Assembly: GCA_938083195.1 (NCBI GenBank)
Contig: CALKCK010000016.1
Coordinates: 1 to 64,000, forward strand
Length of the DNA stretch: 64,000 nt
Direction of reading: 5' to 3'
Source of the DNA: an uncultured Pirellulaceae bacterium
GTDB taxonomy: Bacteria > Planctomycetota > Planctomycetia > Pirellulales > Pirellulaceae
The notes below the pieces were generated by a model, which was not told the DNA's origin, did not search any database, and was given only the letters and a program-made list of their open reading frames with translations. The position numbers and the translations under genes were made by a program. Positions 32,526 through 47,600 of the stretch are shown here, in pieces; position 1 is the first letter of the stretch, and every line of letters begins with the position of its first letter.

Positions 32526-33995
32526 TCACTTGCCCAAGGGGTCACCACTTTTTGACATCCATTGTTGGAGCGATCCGAACATTTGATCAATCCGGTCAGT
32601 GTATTTTGGGTTGCCGATCAAATCGTTAGTTTCCCATGGGTCGTTTTTCAGATTAAATAATTGTTTGCGGCCACTATGGGTGTAATACAACAATTTCCAC
32701 TCACCTTCTCGTACAGCCCGAACACCCTTAGGGACCTTCACATTGGGCATGTACGCACCAAACACGCGATCCAATCCCTGACTGTCACCGCGAATCACAC
32801 TCGCAAATTCAAATGGCTGGGTGTACTTCGGAGCATTAAGCCCTGCGAACGATGCGAGGGTGGGATACAGCCCATGAAGATAGGCAAGCCCAGCCCTCGT
32901 TTCTCCCTCGGGGACTCCAGGACCCGCCAGAATCATTGGCACCCGCCATGATCCGTCATACAAATTTTGTTTTCCCATCAGCCCATGCTCACCAACGGCT
33001 AACCCATGATCTGCAGTGAAAAGAATTAGCGTATTGTCTAACTCACCCATCGCTTTCAATTTTTCAATCAACTGCCCAATGCGATCGTCAATCTGTGCGC
33101 ACATGGCAAGGTAAATTGCTCGCTCTCGGCGAACCGTTTCGGGACGGTGCGGAGGCTTGTACACCATCTCATCCCTGACCTTCATATCACCGTTATCGAA
33201 CGGATGAATTCGCAAATAATTCGGTGGCTCTTTCACGTCGGTAAAACGACTTAGAATTTCATCAGGGACATGCCTTGGATCATGGGGAGCATTGGTTGAA
33301 ATGTACATCATGAACGGCTTTTTTCGATCCCATGTCTGATCCAGAAACGACTCGGCCGCATCGTAAAAAACATCCGTACTCCATCCCTTTGACTGATGCT
33401 TTTCAATCTTTCCTTCCCTATTAATCCGAACACCACTCGGATCCATCATTCCAATTTCAATCGCGTTATCTCTGGCCCCCCCTCGATCCCGAAGATTAAA
33501 GGGCAGCATTCCACCGGTCACCGCTTCCGCGTGATCAAAGCCTCGCAGCAATGCCGCGTTGCCGTTATGCCATTTACCAGTGGCAAATGTATCCCAGCCT
33601 TCGTTTCGAAATTGCTCTGGCAGTAGCGTGTCGGGCGTATTCAATTGTGCGGGCCCCTGGTAGCTCAACTCGCTTGGCGTAACCGACCAGAGTGCCCGGC
33701 CCGTTAATAGCATCGCTCGACTACAAGTACAAATCGCACCACTAAAACCACCTTGATGCACCGTATTGCTCATGACAGTGCCACGTTTCGCCAAGGCATC
33801 AATATTAGGTGTCAGCGATTGCTGTCCCCCCGTGGCAGTTACGCAATGACGACTAAAATCATCGGTCATGAGCACCAACACATTGACCGGTTTCTCCCGA
33901 TCGGGACGACCGTCTTCGGCGACTAAGCTAGCGCCTCCCACTCCCAAACAGACCAACTCGGACACTACAAAAATCAGTGCAAATTTTAGTTTCAT
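32526..33995 (-). CDS. Sulfatase with atypical C-x-C-S-R active-site motif
   Basis: VLVLMTDDFSRHCV, GAICTCSRAMLLTGR, FMMYISTNAPHDPRHVP, LILFTADHGLAVGEHGLMGKQNLYDGSWRVPMILAGPG. Confidence 0.92.
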   Translation of the reverse strand: MKLKFALIFVVSELVCLGVGGASLVAEDGRPDREKPVNVLVLMTDDFSRHCVTATGGQQSLTPNIDALAKRGTVMSNTVHQGGFSGAICTCSRAMLLTGRALWSVTPSELSYQGPAQLNTPDTLLPEQFRNEGWDTFATGKWHNGNAALLRGFDHAEAVTGGMLPFNLRDRGGARDNAIEIGMMDPSGVRINREGKIEKHQSKGWSTDVFYDAAESFLDQTWDRKKPFMMYISTNAPHDPRHVPDEILSRFTDVKEPPNYLRIHPFDNGDMKVRDEMVYKPPHRPETVRRERAIYLAMCAQIDDRIGQLIEKLKAMGELDNTLILFTADHGLAVGEHGLMGKQNLYDGSWRVPMILAGPGVPEGETRAGLAYLHGLYPTLASFAGLNAPKYTQPFEFASVIRGDSQGLDRVFGAYMPNVKVPKGVRAVREGEWKLLYYTHSGRKQLFNLKNDPWETNDLIGNPKYTDRIDQMFGSLQQWMSKSGDPLGK

Positions 33996-34267
33996 AATTA
34001 ATCAAACATGTTATTTGTTTTACAAAAAAACCGCTTCCTCATTGTAGGGTGGAACGCAATGAAAGCCAATTTTAAATTCTTGCTTCGCCAATTTTACCTT
34101 GTCCATTCAGCAAATACTTAGAATGCATCGATCGCCATGTTCCAACCACCAGAGAAGCTGACCTGCAAGTTCTACTAAATTTTCAGTTTTAGCCGATAAC
34201 TTTTCCCGCCTCTTACAAAACTGCTAAACTAATCGTCGACAATTCAAACCACCCATGGAGTGAACAA

Positions 34268-35587
34268 ATGCTGAAAAAAATTGATCGACGCCAGGCATTA
34301 AAAACGGGTCTCGCTATTTCCAGCCTCGGTTTCGCGACAGGGCGTGTCCAAGGCTGTGGACTTAATGAGAAATTACGAACAGCGCACATTGGAGTCGGCG
34401 GGATGGGCGGGGCGGACTTGGGTTCGATTGCCTCCCATTCCCAAGTTGAAGTCGCTGCACTTGTAGACGTCGATGCAAACACACTCAAAGGTGCTTCACA
34501 AAAACATCCTGGCGCAGAAACGTTTGCTGACTATCGTGAGATGCTTAGTAAACTGGGTGACAAAATTGATGCCGTTGTGATCTCTACACCGGATCACACC
34601 CATGCCCCCGCAGCGATGTCGGCTTTGAACCTTAGCAAACCCGTCTATTGCCAAAAACCACTCACTCACGAGGTTTTTGAAGCAAGGAAATTACGAGAAG
34701 TCGCAGAACAGAAAAATCTCGTTACGCAAATGGGAATTCAGGTCCATTCCAGTGCGCCCTACAGAAGGGCCGTTGAGATGATTCAAAGCGGTGTGATTGG
34801 AAAAGTCAGCGAAGTTCATGCCTGGTCAAATAAAAACTGGGGTTATGACGGCGGTCCCATTGAAAAACGAGCTGGTGGACCACCTGCTCAACTAAATTGG
34901 GATTTGTGGCTGGGCGTCACGGCCAAACGCCCCTATTGCGACAACATTTATCATCCAGGCAGCTGGAGGAAAATGATTGACTTCGGAACTGGAACACTTG
35001 GTGACATGGGCGTTCATATTTTTGACACCCCTTACGCTGCCTTAAAATTAACTGCACCCAAATGGGCAAAAACTACCTGCAGAAAACCCACCGGAGTTGG
35101 GCACCCAGAAAAAAACATTGTCGAATATGAGTTTCCTGGGACAGAATTTACGACGGATTCCATGACCTGGAAATGGTACGACGGCGGCTATGCCCCTCCC
35201 AAAGATCTTGATTTACCCCAGGGACTAAAGCTACCCGGCCAGGGGGCACTCTTCCTCGGAGAAAATGGACAGATGCTACTGCCACACGTTGGCGAAGCAC
35301 AACTATTTCCCCTGCAACAATTCAAAGACTACCAGCGACCGGATATCGGAAATAATAATCATTATCACCAATGGGTTGATGCCTGCCTTGGAAACGGCAC
35401 GACCAGTGCTGATTTTGGCTATGCAGGCCCGCTTACCGAGGCGTTGCTTCTAGGTGTCGTCGCGAATCGATTCCCCGGACAAACACTAAACTGGGATGCC
35501 GAAAATTTGAAAGTTACCAACCTTGATGAAGCGAACCATTTAATCAAACGCAACTACCGCGCAGGCTTTGAAGTCTCAGGGCTTTGA
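34268..35587 (+). CDS. Gfo/Idh/MocA family oxidoreductase with Tat-type N-terminus
   Basis: DRRQALKTGLAISSL Tat-like motif; AHIGVGGMGGADLGSIASHSQVEVAALVDVD; DAVVISTPDHTHAPAAMSALNLSKPVYCQKPLTHEVFEAR. Confidence 0.93.
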   Translation: MLKKIDRRQALKTGLAISSLGFATGRVQGCGLNEKLRTAHIGVGGMGGADLGSIASHSQVEVAALVDVDANTLKGASQKHPGAETFADYREMLSKLGDKIDAVVISTPDHTHAPAAMSALNLSKPVYCQKPLTHEVFEARKLREVAEQKNLVTQMGIQVHSSAPYRRAVEMIQSGVIGKVSEVHAWSNKNWGYDGGPIEKRAGGPPAQLNWDLWLGVTAKRPYCDNIYHPGSWRKMIDFGTGTLGDMGVHIFDTPYAALKLTAPKWAKTTCRKPTGVGHPEKNIVEYEFPGTEFTTDSMTWKWYDGGYAPPKDLDLPQGLKLPGQGALFLGENGQMLLPHVGEAQLFPLQQFKDYQRPDIGNNNHYHQWVDACLGNGTTSADFGYAGPLTEALLLGVVANRFPGQTLNWDAENLKVTNLDEANHLIKRNYRAGFEVSGL

Positions 35588-35676
35588 TTGGTAACCAATG
35601 AATTTCGAATTGGAGTGCTGAGGTTCCATTCACGAAACCTCAAGCACACCATTACCCCCAATTTCAAAACAATATT

Positions 35677-38166
35677 ATGATTCAACGTCATTGCATCACT
35701 GTCCGCATTCTCGCATTCGCAATCACCCTAACAGTGCTTTTCGGCCAGTCGCGAGGCCAAGATCTTCACTGGTCCGCCGATGGGAAACAGGGTTGGTTCC
35801 AACAACCGGACGACTCGGGAAACATGCAATTCCACGTCCTCGATGCCGAAAAAAAATCTTCGCAGATTGTGATGGATCAATCTTGGTTCAAGCAACAGAG
35901 TGGAAAAAAAACAGTCACCGACATTTACCCCACTGAACAACCAAGCATTTTCTTAATTCAGTCCGGTCGAACTCTCTACCGAATCGATGGTCAAAATAAA
36001 ACAAGTGAGTTACTTGACCCCGCATTAATTCGGCAGCATCGCCCTCGATTGTTCCTTCCACCCAAATCCGGTCCACGGGGAACATCGACCCACATCACGA
36101 TGGATAACCAAACGGATTACAAAGTCGAAACTTTTTGGGTTTCCGAAACTGGCAAAGAACGGGCGTACGAAGTTCTAGCACCGGGCCAGCAAATCAAACA
36201 ACAGACGTATGTTGGACATGTCTGGTATTTAAAACGAAATGGCAAACCAATTGGGTGCTTTACTGTTCGGCCGGATGACTATGTCGTCTTCGACAAAGAG
36301 TTTCTCGATGACATCCAATTCAACTCTCGCCCGCGCACCCAAAACTCTCGTCAACTGGCAAGTCCTTTTATGCGCCGCGAGCCTCGATCACCTGATCAAA
36401 AATGGGAGGTACTGGTTCGAGATCATAATCTTTGGATTCAACCCAAGGGAGACGAATCATCAAAATCTCAATTAACACAAACTGGAACAGAAAAAAATAC
36501 GTTCCGTGACATTGGCTCAGGGACGCGATGGTTAACAACTTCCTCTCGAAACCCTGATCAATGTGACATCCGCTGGTCTCCCGACTCCAAACGATTTGTT
36601 GGATTCCAAACACCCGTCGCGCCGGAAAATCGCGTGTACTACGTCGAATCGAAACCTAAAAACCAACTCCAGCCTCTGCTAAGGTCTTATCGATACCCTA
36701 AACCAGGAGACACCCTTTTATCGCCTCGGTTAAGACTGTTTTCAATCGAATCTAAAACAGAAATTCCAGTTTCAAACCAACTCTTTGACAACCCGTTTTG
36801 GATTCGATTTCTAGGTTGGTCTAACTCTGGCGATCGATTCCGGATTCTCTACAACGCTCGAGGGCACCAAAAATTAAAATTGCTGGAAATCAATGCTAAC
36901 GATGGCTCAGTCAAGACGCTTATCGAGGAAACAAGCCAAACCTTTATTCACTACTCAGACTCGGGAAAGTCAACCTTTCGAGATTTACCGAATAACAAAA
37001 TCCTCTGGGCTAGCGAGCGCAGCGGCTGGAATCACCTTTACCGATACGACCGTGACGATGGCACATTAATCAATGCCGTCACCTCAGGTGATTGGAATGT
37101 TAAAAGAATTCATAAAATTGATATGGAGCGAGAAACAATTTGGTTTTATGCAGTCGGCATCTACCCTGACCAAGATCCTTATCACGAACATTTCTGTTGT
37201 GTTAAATTCGATGGCAGTGATTTAACCATTTTAACCGCTGGCGACGGCACGCATGAAATCCAGTTCCAGCCAAATCAAGACACTTTTATCGACACCTATT
37301 CCCGTGTCGACATGGCGCCCGTCAAGGAATTGAGAGACAGCCAAACTGGCAAGCTCATCGCACAACTGGGTCGGCAAAACACAGAAAAACAGTTTGGTAA
37401 AAGAAAGCTTACCGAACGGTTTGTTGCCAAAGGGCGAGATGGCAAAACCGACATTTGGGGAATCATCCACTGGCCAATTAATTTTGATCCATCAAAAAAA
37501 TACCCCGTTGTCGAGAACATCTATGCGGGGCCGCATGACCACCACGTCCCAAAATCATTTCGTACTGGCTATGGCCAGCGCCACAGGATCGCGGATGCAG
37601 GAATGATTGTCGTTCAGATTGATGGAATGGGAACGGCTTGGCGATCCAAAGCGTTCCATGATGTTTGCTTTAAAAATCTTCGCGATGCCGGATTCCCGGA
37701 TCGCATTGCCTGGCTAAAAGCGGCTTCCCAAAAATTTCCTCAGATGGACTTATCGCGTGTTGGGATTTATGGTGGTTCGGCTGGCGGACAAAATGCGATG
37801 GCAGCCTTACTATGGCATAACGATTTTTATAAAGTCGCGGTTGCCGATTGTGGATGTCACGACAACCGGATGGATAAAATTTGGTGGAACGAGCAGTGGA
37901 TGGGGTGGCCCGTCGACGCCAGTTATCAACAAAACTCCAACATGGAGAACGCTCACCTTCTAAAAGGCAAGCTCATGCTCACCCTTGGAGAACTCGACCA
38001 AAATGTTGATCCGGCCAGCACAACCCAGGTGGTTGGTAAATTAATCGAACATGACAAAGATTTTGAGTTCGTGTTGATTCCCGGCAAGGGCCATGGTGCG
38101 GGTGAATCACCATGGGCCGCTAAAAAACGGCTAAGGTTTTTGAAGCAGCATCTTGGGGCAGAATAA
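35677..38166 (+). CDS. S9 family (prolyl oligopeptidase/DPP4-type) peptidase with VHL-beta-like insert
   Basis: Catalytic GGSAGG serine motif, LGELDQNVDP aspartate, GKGHGAGES histidine; signal peptide; VHL-like segment THITMDNQTDYKVETFWVSETGKERAYEVLAPGQQIKQQTYVGHVWYLKRNGKPIGCFTVRPDDYVVF. Confidence 0.88.
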   Translation: MIQRHCITVRILAFAITLTVLFGQSRGQDLHWSADGKQGWFQQPDDSGNMQFHVLDAEKKSSQIVMDQSWFKQQSGKKTVTDIYPTEQPSIFLIQSGRTLYRIDGQNKTSELLDPALIRQHRPRLFLPPKSGPRGTSTHITMDNQTDYKVETFWVSETGKERAYEVLAPGQQIKQQTYVGHVWYLKRNGKPIGCFTVRPDDYVVFDKEFLDDIQFNSRPRTQNSRQLASPFMRREPRSPDQKWEVLVRDHNLWIQPKGDESSKSQLTQTGTEKNTFRDIGSGTRWLTTSSRNPDQCDIRWSPDSKRFVGFQTPVAPENRVYYVESKPKNQLQPLLRSYRYPKPGDTLLSPRLRLFSIESKTEIPVSNQLFDNPFWIRFLGWSNSGDRFRILYNARGHQKLKLLEINANDGSVKTLIEETSQTFIHYSDSGKSTFRDLPNNKILWASERSGWNHLYRYDRDDGTLINAVTSGDWNVKRIHKIDMERETIWFYAVGIYPDQDPYHEHFCCVKFDGSDLTILTAGDGTHEIQFQPNQDTFIDTYSRVDMAPVKELRDSQTGKLIAQLGRQNTEKQFGKRKLTERFVAKGRDGKTDIWGIIHWPINFDPSKKYPVVENIYAGPHDHHVPKSFRTGYGQRHRIADAGMIVVQIDGMGTAWRSKAFHDVCFKNLRDAGFPDRIAWLKAASQKFPQMDLSRVGIYGGSAGGQNAMAALLWHNDFYKVAVADCGCHDNRMDKIWWNEQWMGWPVDASYQQNSNMENAHLLKGKLMLTLGELDQNVDPASTTQVVGKLIEHDKDFEFVLIPGKGHGAGESPWAAKKRLRFLKQHLGAE

Positions 38167-38201
38167 CACAACGCCCGATCCGCTTCACCTAAAAATCTTG
38201 A

Positions 38202-39356
38202 TTACTTTTCCGGCTCGGCAGGCGTTTCAATGTTGGCGGGGTTTTGAACCTCGGCAGGTTTTTCAGAACGGACAGATTGGTAAAGTTTCGCCAACTTTAG
38301 CAAGACAGGCTCGATCGACTGATAGTAACTTGCCTCGCCTAGTGCATCTTTTTTCTGACGTAACAATTCCAACTCTCGTTCTAGTTGTTCACGATTTTCT
38401 CGCTGTTCAATGGTTAATTCCGCCTCTGTGCCGCGGCGGATTAAGAACACCTGATTCGAGACGAAACCATCTGGCTCGTTCGCCTTGGATTTTTTTACCG
38501 TCCGAGTCCCCTGAAACCAATCCGAAGGCGTCCCCTTCCCGTCACCATTATCATCAATCATCGCCAACTCTGTGGCCAGACGAGTCTCTTGTAAGTAAAA
38601 CTCCTGCGTCTGAGAGGAAGCCGCCACAACCGCTTCCAACAAAGACGTTTGCAAATCTTTATCGAGATCGTACGCTGGGTCATCAATTGCCTTCGACAGG
38701 TATTCCCCAAATCTTGCAAAATTTCGCTGAGCACTCGACTTGGTCGCCGTAATGACCACACGATTAGGATCCTTGAGTTTTCCAACAAACCCACCACTCG
38801 AAGATGCACAGTTTACAACAATCGTGCGTGCCTTTTTATCAGTCAACCATTCGTGCAATTGCACCGCAGAGAGATCCGGTCCTCGCAGATTAAATTTAGA
38901 GACCTTTCCATCGTCAGTTCCATGCCCAATTAAGACCACCCATAACTCAGCGGTCGCGTCTCCTAAATTTGAAAGTTCTTGCTCCAATCGCTGCAGATCA
39001 TTTTGCCCCGCTGGATTATCCCCTGTACCAATGCACACGAAATCAGGGCCCGTATTGCCAGCCGAAGTAATCGCTGACTTCCAATTGTCTGCCCAACTTT
39101 CGAACTGTAGTTGGTAATCGTCACTCCCCCCCGTGCCTACTACGACAATTACCTTTTGCTCCTTTTGCTTTTGCTCCTGACCAAATAGATCCCCGCAACA
39201 TAAAAACAGGCCTGCCACCAAACACAGCGTCCCTGCCTTTTGGCAGAGAACCTTCCAACTCTTCGCTGCAGAAATCAATGGCCTAATCATTGCGATCCAT
39301 TCTCTATTTTGTTTTAGTGATCTCACGCCAACCCCTTCCAGCGTCGCAGTCCCCAT
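38202..39356 (-). CDS. Secreted/anchored caspase-fold (C13 legumain-like) protein (start may be 39290)
   Basis: LWVVLIGHGTDDG (His) and KARTIVVNCASSSGGFVGKL (Cys) in caspase-fold order, then VVITATKSSAQ; signal-like N-terminus. Confidence 0.6.
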   Translation of the reverse strand: MGTATLEGVGVRSLKQNREWIAMIRPLISAAKSWKVLCQKAGTLCLVAGLFLCCGDLFGQEQKQKEQKVIVVVGTGGSDDYQLQFESWADNWKSAITSAGNTGPDFVCIGTGDNPAGQNDLQRLEQELSNLGDATAELWVVLIGHGTDDGKVSKFNLRGPDLSAVQLHEWLTDKKARTIVVNCASSSGGFVGKLKDPNRVVITATKSSAQRNFARFGEYLSKAIDDPAYDLDKDLQTSLLEAVVAASSQTQEFYLQETRLATELAMIDDNGDGKGTPSDWFQGTRTVKKSKANEPDGFVSNQVFLIRRGTEAELTIEQRENREQLERELELLRQKKDALGEASYYQSIEPVLLKLAKLYQSVRSEKPAEVQNPANIETPAEPEK

Positions 39357-41682
39357 TCACCAATCAGCAATCCGATCGCTAATGAGAACACAGTCCATCG
39401 GTGCCACCAGGGATTCGAGACGGTCTCCATGACCGGCACTTCTCGATACTCCAATCCAGATACAAACTGCTCTAAAGAATCAATATCAATGACCTGACCA
39501 CCGGTTTGATCAGCAATCTCTTTCATCAACTGGGGATTAGGTTCAAGTGATTGAAATTCTTCACTGTCAGGTTCAGAAACCCACCCAGATTCTCGCGTTT
39601 CAATTTCGCTACCATCAGGTGCCTTCACAGCCACTGATGCTCGATAGACCCCAGTTTCCCCGGAAACAAAATTCGCGACGTAAACACCCGGCACGGAATC
39701 GGTGGGCTCACCTGCCAACTCAATCGTTTTACCCTCAGGCGTTTGTACTTGAATAGCTACGGTGGCATTATCGAAAGGCTTATAAGCTTCATCGTTAACG
39801 GAAACCTTAATCTCAGATGATCGGTTCGCATCATTAAGTCGATTTATCTCCACTTCTACACGTCGGGGGACATCAGCAATTGCCCATCGCAATGTCTGTC
39901 GCCAAGCCTTGAGCAAGTCCTCATTGTCCTCCTCACTCTTTAGTTGCCAACGCCAAAAATCTCCAATCAGCAATGCCCCGGAACGCCCGCGTCCGTAGGG
40001 TTGAACCACAAGTGCTGGATGCATTTCCTCGGCATCCGAAGTTACCGTTGCCAATACAGTCGCCCCTGGCTTGATGGAATTTGCGAGATTCACAGTCTTA
40101 AATTTCGGCATCGCCGCTAAGCGTTGCCTTTCTTTTTCTTCCGTCGACTCAATCCTAACCCAGGGCTGCAGCCAACCCTCACGCGTGAGATCGAGCTCGT
40201 ATTTTTCATCTGACGGAGACGCCAAACGGTCTAAGTAGACGGGCAACATTTCGCCAATTTGAGTTTTTGCGTAATCGCCCGCAACAAACGATTCTTGCCC
40301 ACCCAACATCAATAGCCCACCACCACGCAAACTAACGAATTGCTGCAGCAACGACTTTTGATCTTCCGTAAAGAAATCGGCTTCCAAGTCATCAATGACA
40401 ATGGCGTCATATTCAAAAAGCGTTTCAGCGTCTTTCGGAAATCCACCCCGCAATTCCTCTTTATCCCTCGTACCCAAGCGAATAAACACGGGCTCGTCAT
40501 GTTGCTCTGTTGTATCATCGTCCTGAGAATCGAATCCACGAAAAAGCGAATTAGATTGCTGACCGTCGCGCCCTCGAAAAGTAAACTTAGCCTCTCGCTT
40601 AGCTATTCTCACTAAGGCGACGAGATCTAACTCATCATCACCTTGCAATGACCTGCGCAAAAATTTAAGCTCCCAGTTTGGTCGTCCCGTCACGTATAAC
40701 AACCGAAAAGGGCCTCGACCACGATCCACGAGCACCAACCGCTCGTTATTAATAACCGTTGCTTCAGCCTGAGAATCAACTACCGACATCTCTCCTGCAG
40801 CTCCTGAAGCATAAGCCTTCACCTTGAACACGTTGATGCCACGACGCTCAGGCCGTGTTTGGAAACGCACGACAAATGGCCTACCGTCTTCGACATCCAT
40901 CACTTCTTTCTTAGAAACTTCCTCTCCCGCTTCATCGAGCAGGGCAACTACAATTTTCTCGCCCTCATAACCACTGGCCATCAATTCAGCCGTGATTGTT
41001 ACGGGAGCCGATTCAAAATTCGTCTGAGTGCTGCTGACTCTCGTAATGCCAAGATCTCTTGCTGGCAGCTGATTACCCAGCAAAACGGGGAACACTGGCG
41101 GCATAGAACCCCAAGGCATCGCAGCGAACGCTTCTTTATTCCAATCAGTTGCGTTCCCGTCGGTCATCAAAATAATTCCCGCTGCCGGGCGACCGGCAAA
41201 TCGATTTGTAGCCAAACTTAAATTCGAAAGAATATCACTCCCACGCTGGTCGGCACGAAATTCTTCAAAATTGGAAACCGGCCGCAAACGTCGGTCAAAT
41301 TGATATTTTCGAACATCAAAATCTTCAGCCAACTGACTCAACCAATTGGCCTCACCATTAAGCTTCTGGAACAGTTCCGCCTCTCGCGTCGTGCTCTCAC
41401 CTCGGTCTTTTATCTGCAGGCTTTGACTATCATCCGCCATAATCACCATCAAATTCGCCCCCTTTTCAGGGCGAGCGTAGCGATACATGGGCTCTAGCAA
41501 ACAAACCGCCAGTAACAACACAGCCGAAATCTTCATGAATGCCATGAGCGATTTAGAACCACCCGCCGCACGGGCATTGAAGTAAGACCAGATGACAATT
41601 ACTGCGGTAATCGCCATCAGAATAGCCACTGCCATTCCCCAGTCGGACGCTCCCCAGGCATTTGGGATCCAGGAACTATCCA

Positions 41683-41683
<1 letters not shown>
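39323..41683 (-). CDS. Membrane vWA-like/GATase-like protein of the MoxR operon
   Basis: Two N-terminal TMs, degenerate vWA (VIMADDSQSL, IILMTDGNATDWN), GATase-like DAIVIDDLEADFFTEDQKSLLQQFVSLRGGGLLMLGGQESF, C-terminal TM. Confidence 0.75.
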
Positions 41684-45410
<3,727 letters not shown>

Positions 45411-45411
<1 letters not shown>

Positions 45412-47600
45412 TAAACCAAATCTCCTCCAGTTTTAACTGTCACTGTTTCGCCGTTCGACAATTTCGACCTAGACGAAGTTCGCGCGGCAAGCCATGTCTC
45501 AAAGAGTAATAATAAAATAGCCGCGACAATTAACCACTTCCATATTTTCTGACGATCCTCGATATCTCGATCCAGCATCGAACGCATCTGCGCTCGTTCG
45601 GAGGCTGCTGTTTCCTGTTCGCCAACGTTAACTGAAAACATCTCGATCTGCTCCAGTGGAATCGCCGTCGTCGCACTTTCGGATCGATTTACATTCACAG
45701 CAAATAACATCTCCTCTTTTCCACGCGGCTCTGCGTTAACCTCGGACTCACTACCCGCGGAGTCTTTGTCGTTGTCAATCAATCGATAGATCCCCGGTTG
45801 ATCCGTTTGCGAAAAACTCGCTGAATCGGCAGAAATCACCTCTCGTGCGCCATCTGGTTTAACTATTTCACGATCCTTCAAGCCGTTTTCTGCGACGGGG
45901 ATAGAGATCGTTTCCCCGACCGTATAAGACTGATCGAGTTCAGGCAGATTGGCTGCAATTTCAACCAAACCATTAATCAATGGGACAAACTTCGTGGACA
46001 GTGCTAATTGGCTTTGACGTGGATTCCAGCCACTTGCCATCACATAAACGCATCCGCGATCTGGATTTTCTAATTTCCAAATAGCCGGATCGTCATTTTC
46101 AAATCGAGCCAGCACAACCGCCAGTGGATCGACAATTTCGACCGCTTGATGATTCCAGAATCGGATATTTGTAAAATCGTTATATCTAGGATTGGCGAAC
46201 AACTGAAACAACCGACTGGAGAAATCAATCTCAGCCAACATTTGATAATCGTCTTTCGAGCGGCGCGGCGCTTTCGATTTCGCTTTCAAGCGGCCACCAA
46301 TCCAATCCTGCGTGAAATTGACAGTTTCAGCATCCGACAGAATCACGAAAAGCGTCCCGCCCGCTTTCAAATAGTCATCAATTTCGTCCCGGCGAACTTC
46401 GCCAACCGGTGATGTCAACACCGTCAAAGCCGCCGGCCCCATGCCAGAACCTCGAAGCGAATCATCCGCTTTCAATTGCCGCGTGACCACTTTACGCGAG
46501 GGAGTCTCAATTAAACTTCGCCGCAAGTAATATTGCAATTCTTCTGGGTTATCTGGCGTATCGGTACCGAGATAATCCACTCTCAACATTTGCTGCTCGA
46601 CCGGAGCCACAAAATACGCGTTGTCAAAAATCTCAGAATCACCTGAGAGTTCGAAAACTTGATTGTTTAGATTTTGCTCCGGAGCAATTTGCATCACACG
46701 GCTCGTTCCAGCGGGAACAAAAAATGGCAACGATTCAGAAATCGTTCCATTTTTCCAGTTTACAAAAAACTGATCCACAACCGACTCTTCAGAATTTCGA
46801 ACTCTAATTCGCAGGCCAGAGTCAGATTCATCACTCGTCGCCGCCAACAATTGAAGCGTTGCGTTGGTGGGGTCTTTAGCGACGACCGAATAAAACTCGA
46901 CAAAAACAGTGGCTGGCCACTGGTAAGCTTGAAGAGAATCCAAATTCGATCCTTTCTGCAAGTCACTCACCACCGCCATTTGGAGTTTCGCGACCGTCGT
47001 TTTCTCGCCATCCACCCTCTGTGAATCTCGCCAAACATCCAGATTATCTGCAACCGTCACCATCGCATTTCCGAGGTCAGATCGATGCCACCCTGGCTCC
47101 AACGTTTTAAATCCCTTTCGGATCGAATCGGCACGAGCACTCAGGCTATCATTCAGCTGATCGTTAAAATCAACGACCGTTCGGACATTTTCGTCGAATG
47201 CCATCAGCGATACATCATCGCCTTTTTCCAAACCTGCTAATACGTTTTCCATTTGACGTTCAGCCTGATCCCAAAGACCAGACCGACGCATACTTGCGCT
47301 TGTGTCGATCAAAATTGCGACACGGCGGTTAGCAACTTCGTACTCGGTAAGCGAATTTTGCCCCCGAAAAAATGGTCTCATGAATGCAATTGCAATTAAG
47401 CCAATCGCCAGTGCCCGCAGCAAAAGTAATAATATATTCTCCAGACGACTTCGACGTGTTAGGGAGGGAGGCGAGGGCTTAAGGAATATTAGTGAACTAA
47501 ACTCCGTCTGCCCCTTCGGCGTCTGCCTTATCAAGTGAAGTAAAAATGGAAAGGCGATTGCCAAGGCCCCGAGACCAAACAACCAGGCGAGTGCACTCAT
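45411..47600 (-). CDS. BatA-type N-terminal TM + vWA domain protein
   Basis: MSALAWLFGLGALAIAFPFLLHLIRQTPKGQTEFSSLIFL; MIDAS RRVAILIDTSASMRRSGLWDQAERQMENVLAGLEKGDDVSLMAFDE. Confidence 0.9.
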
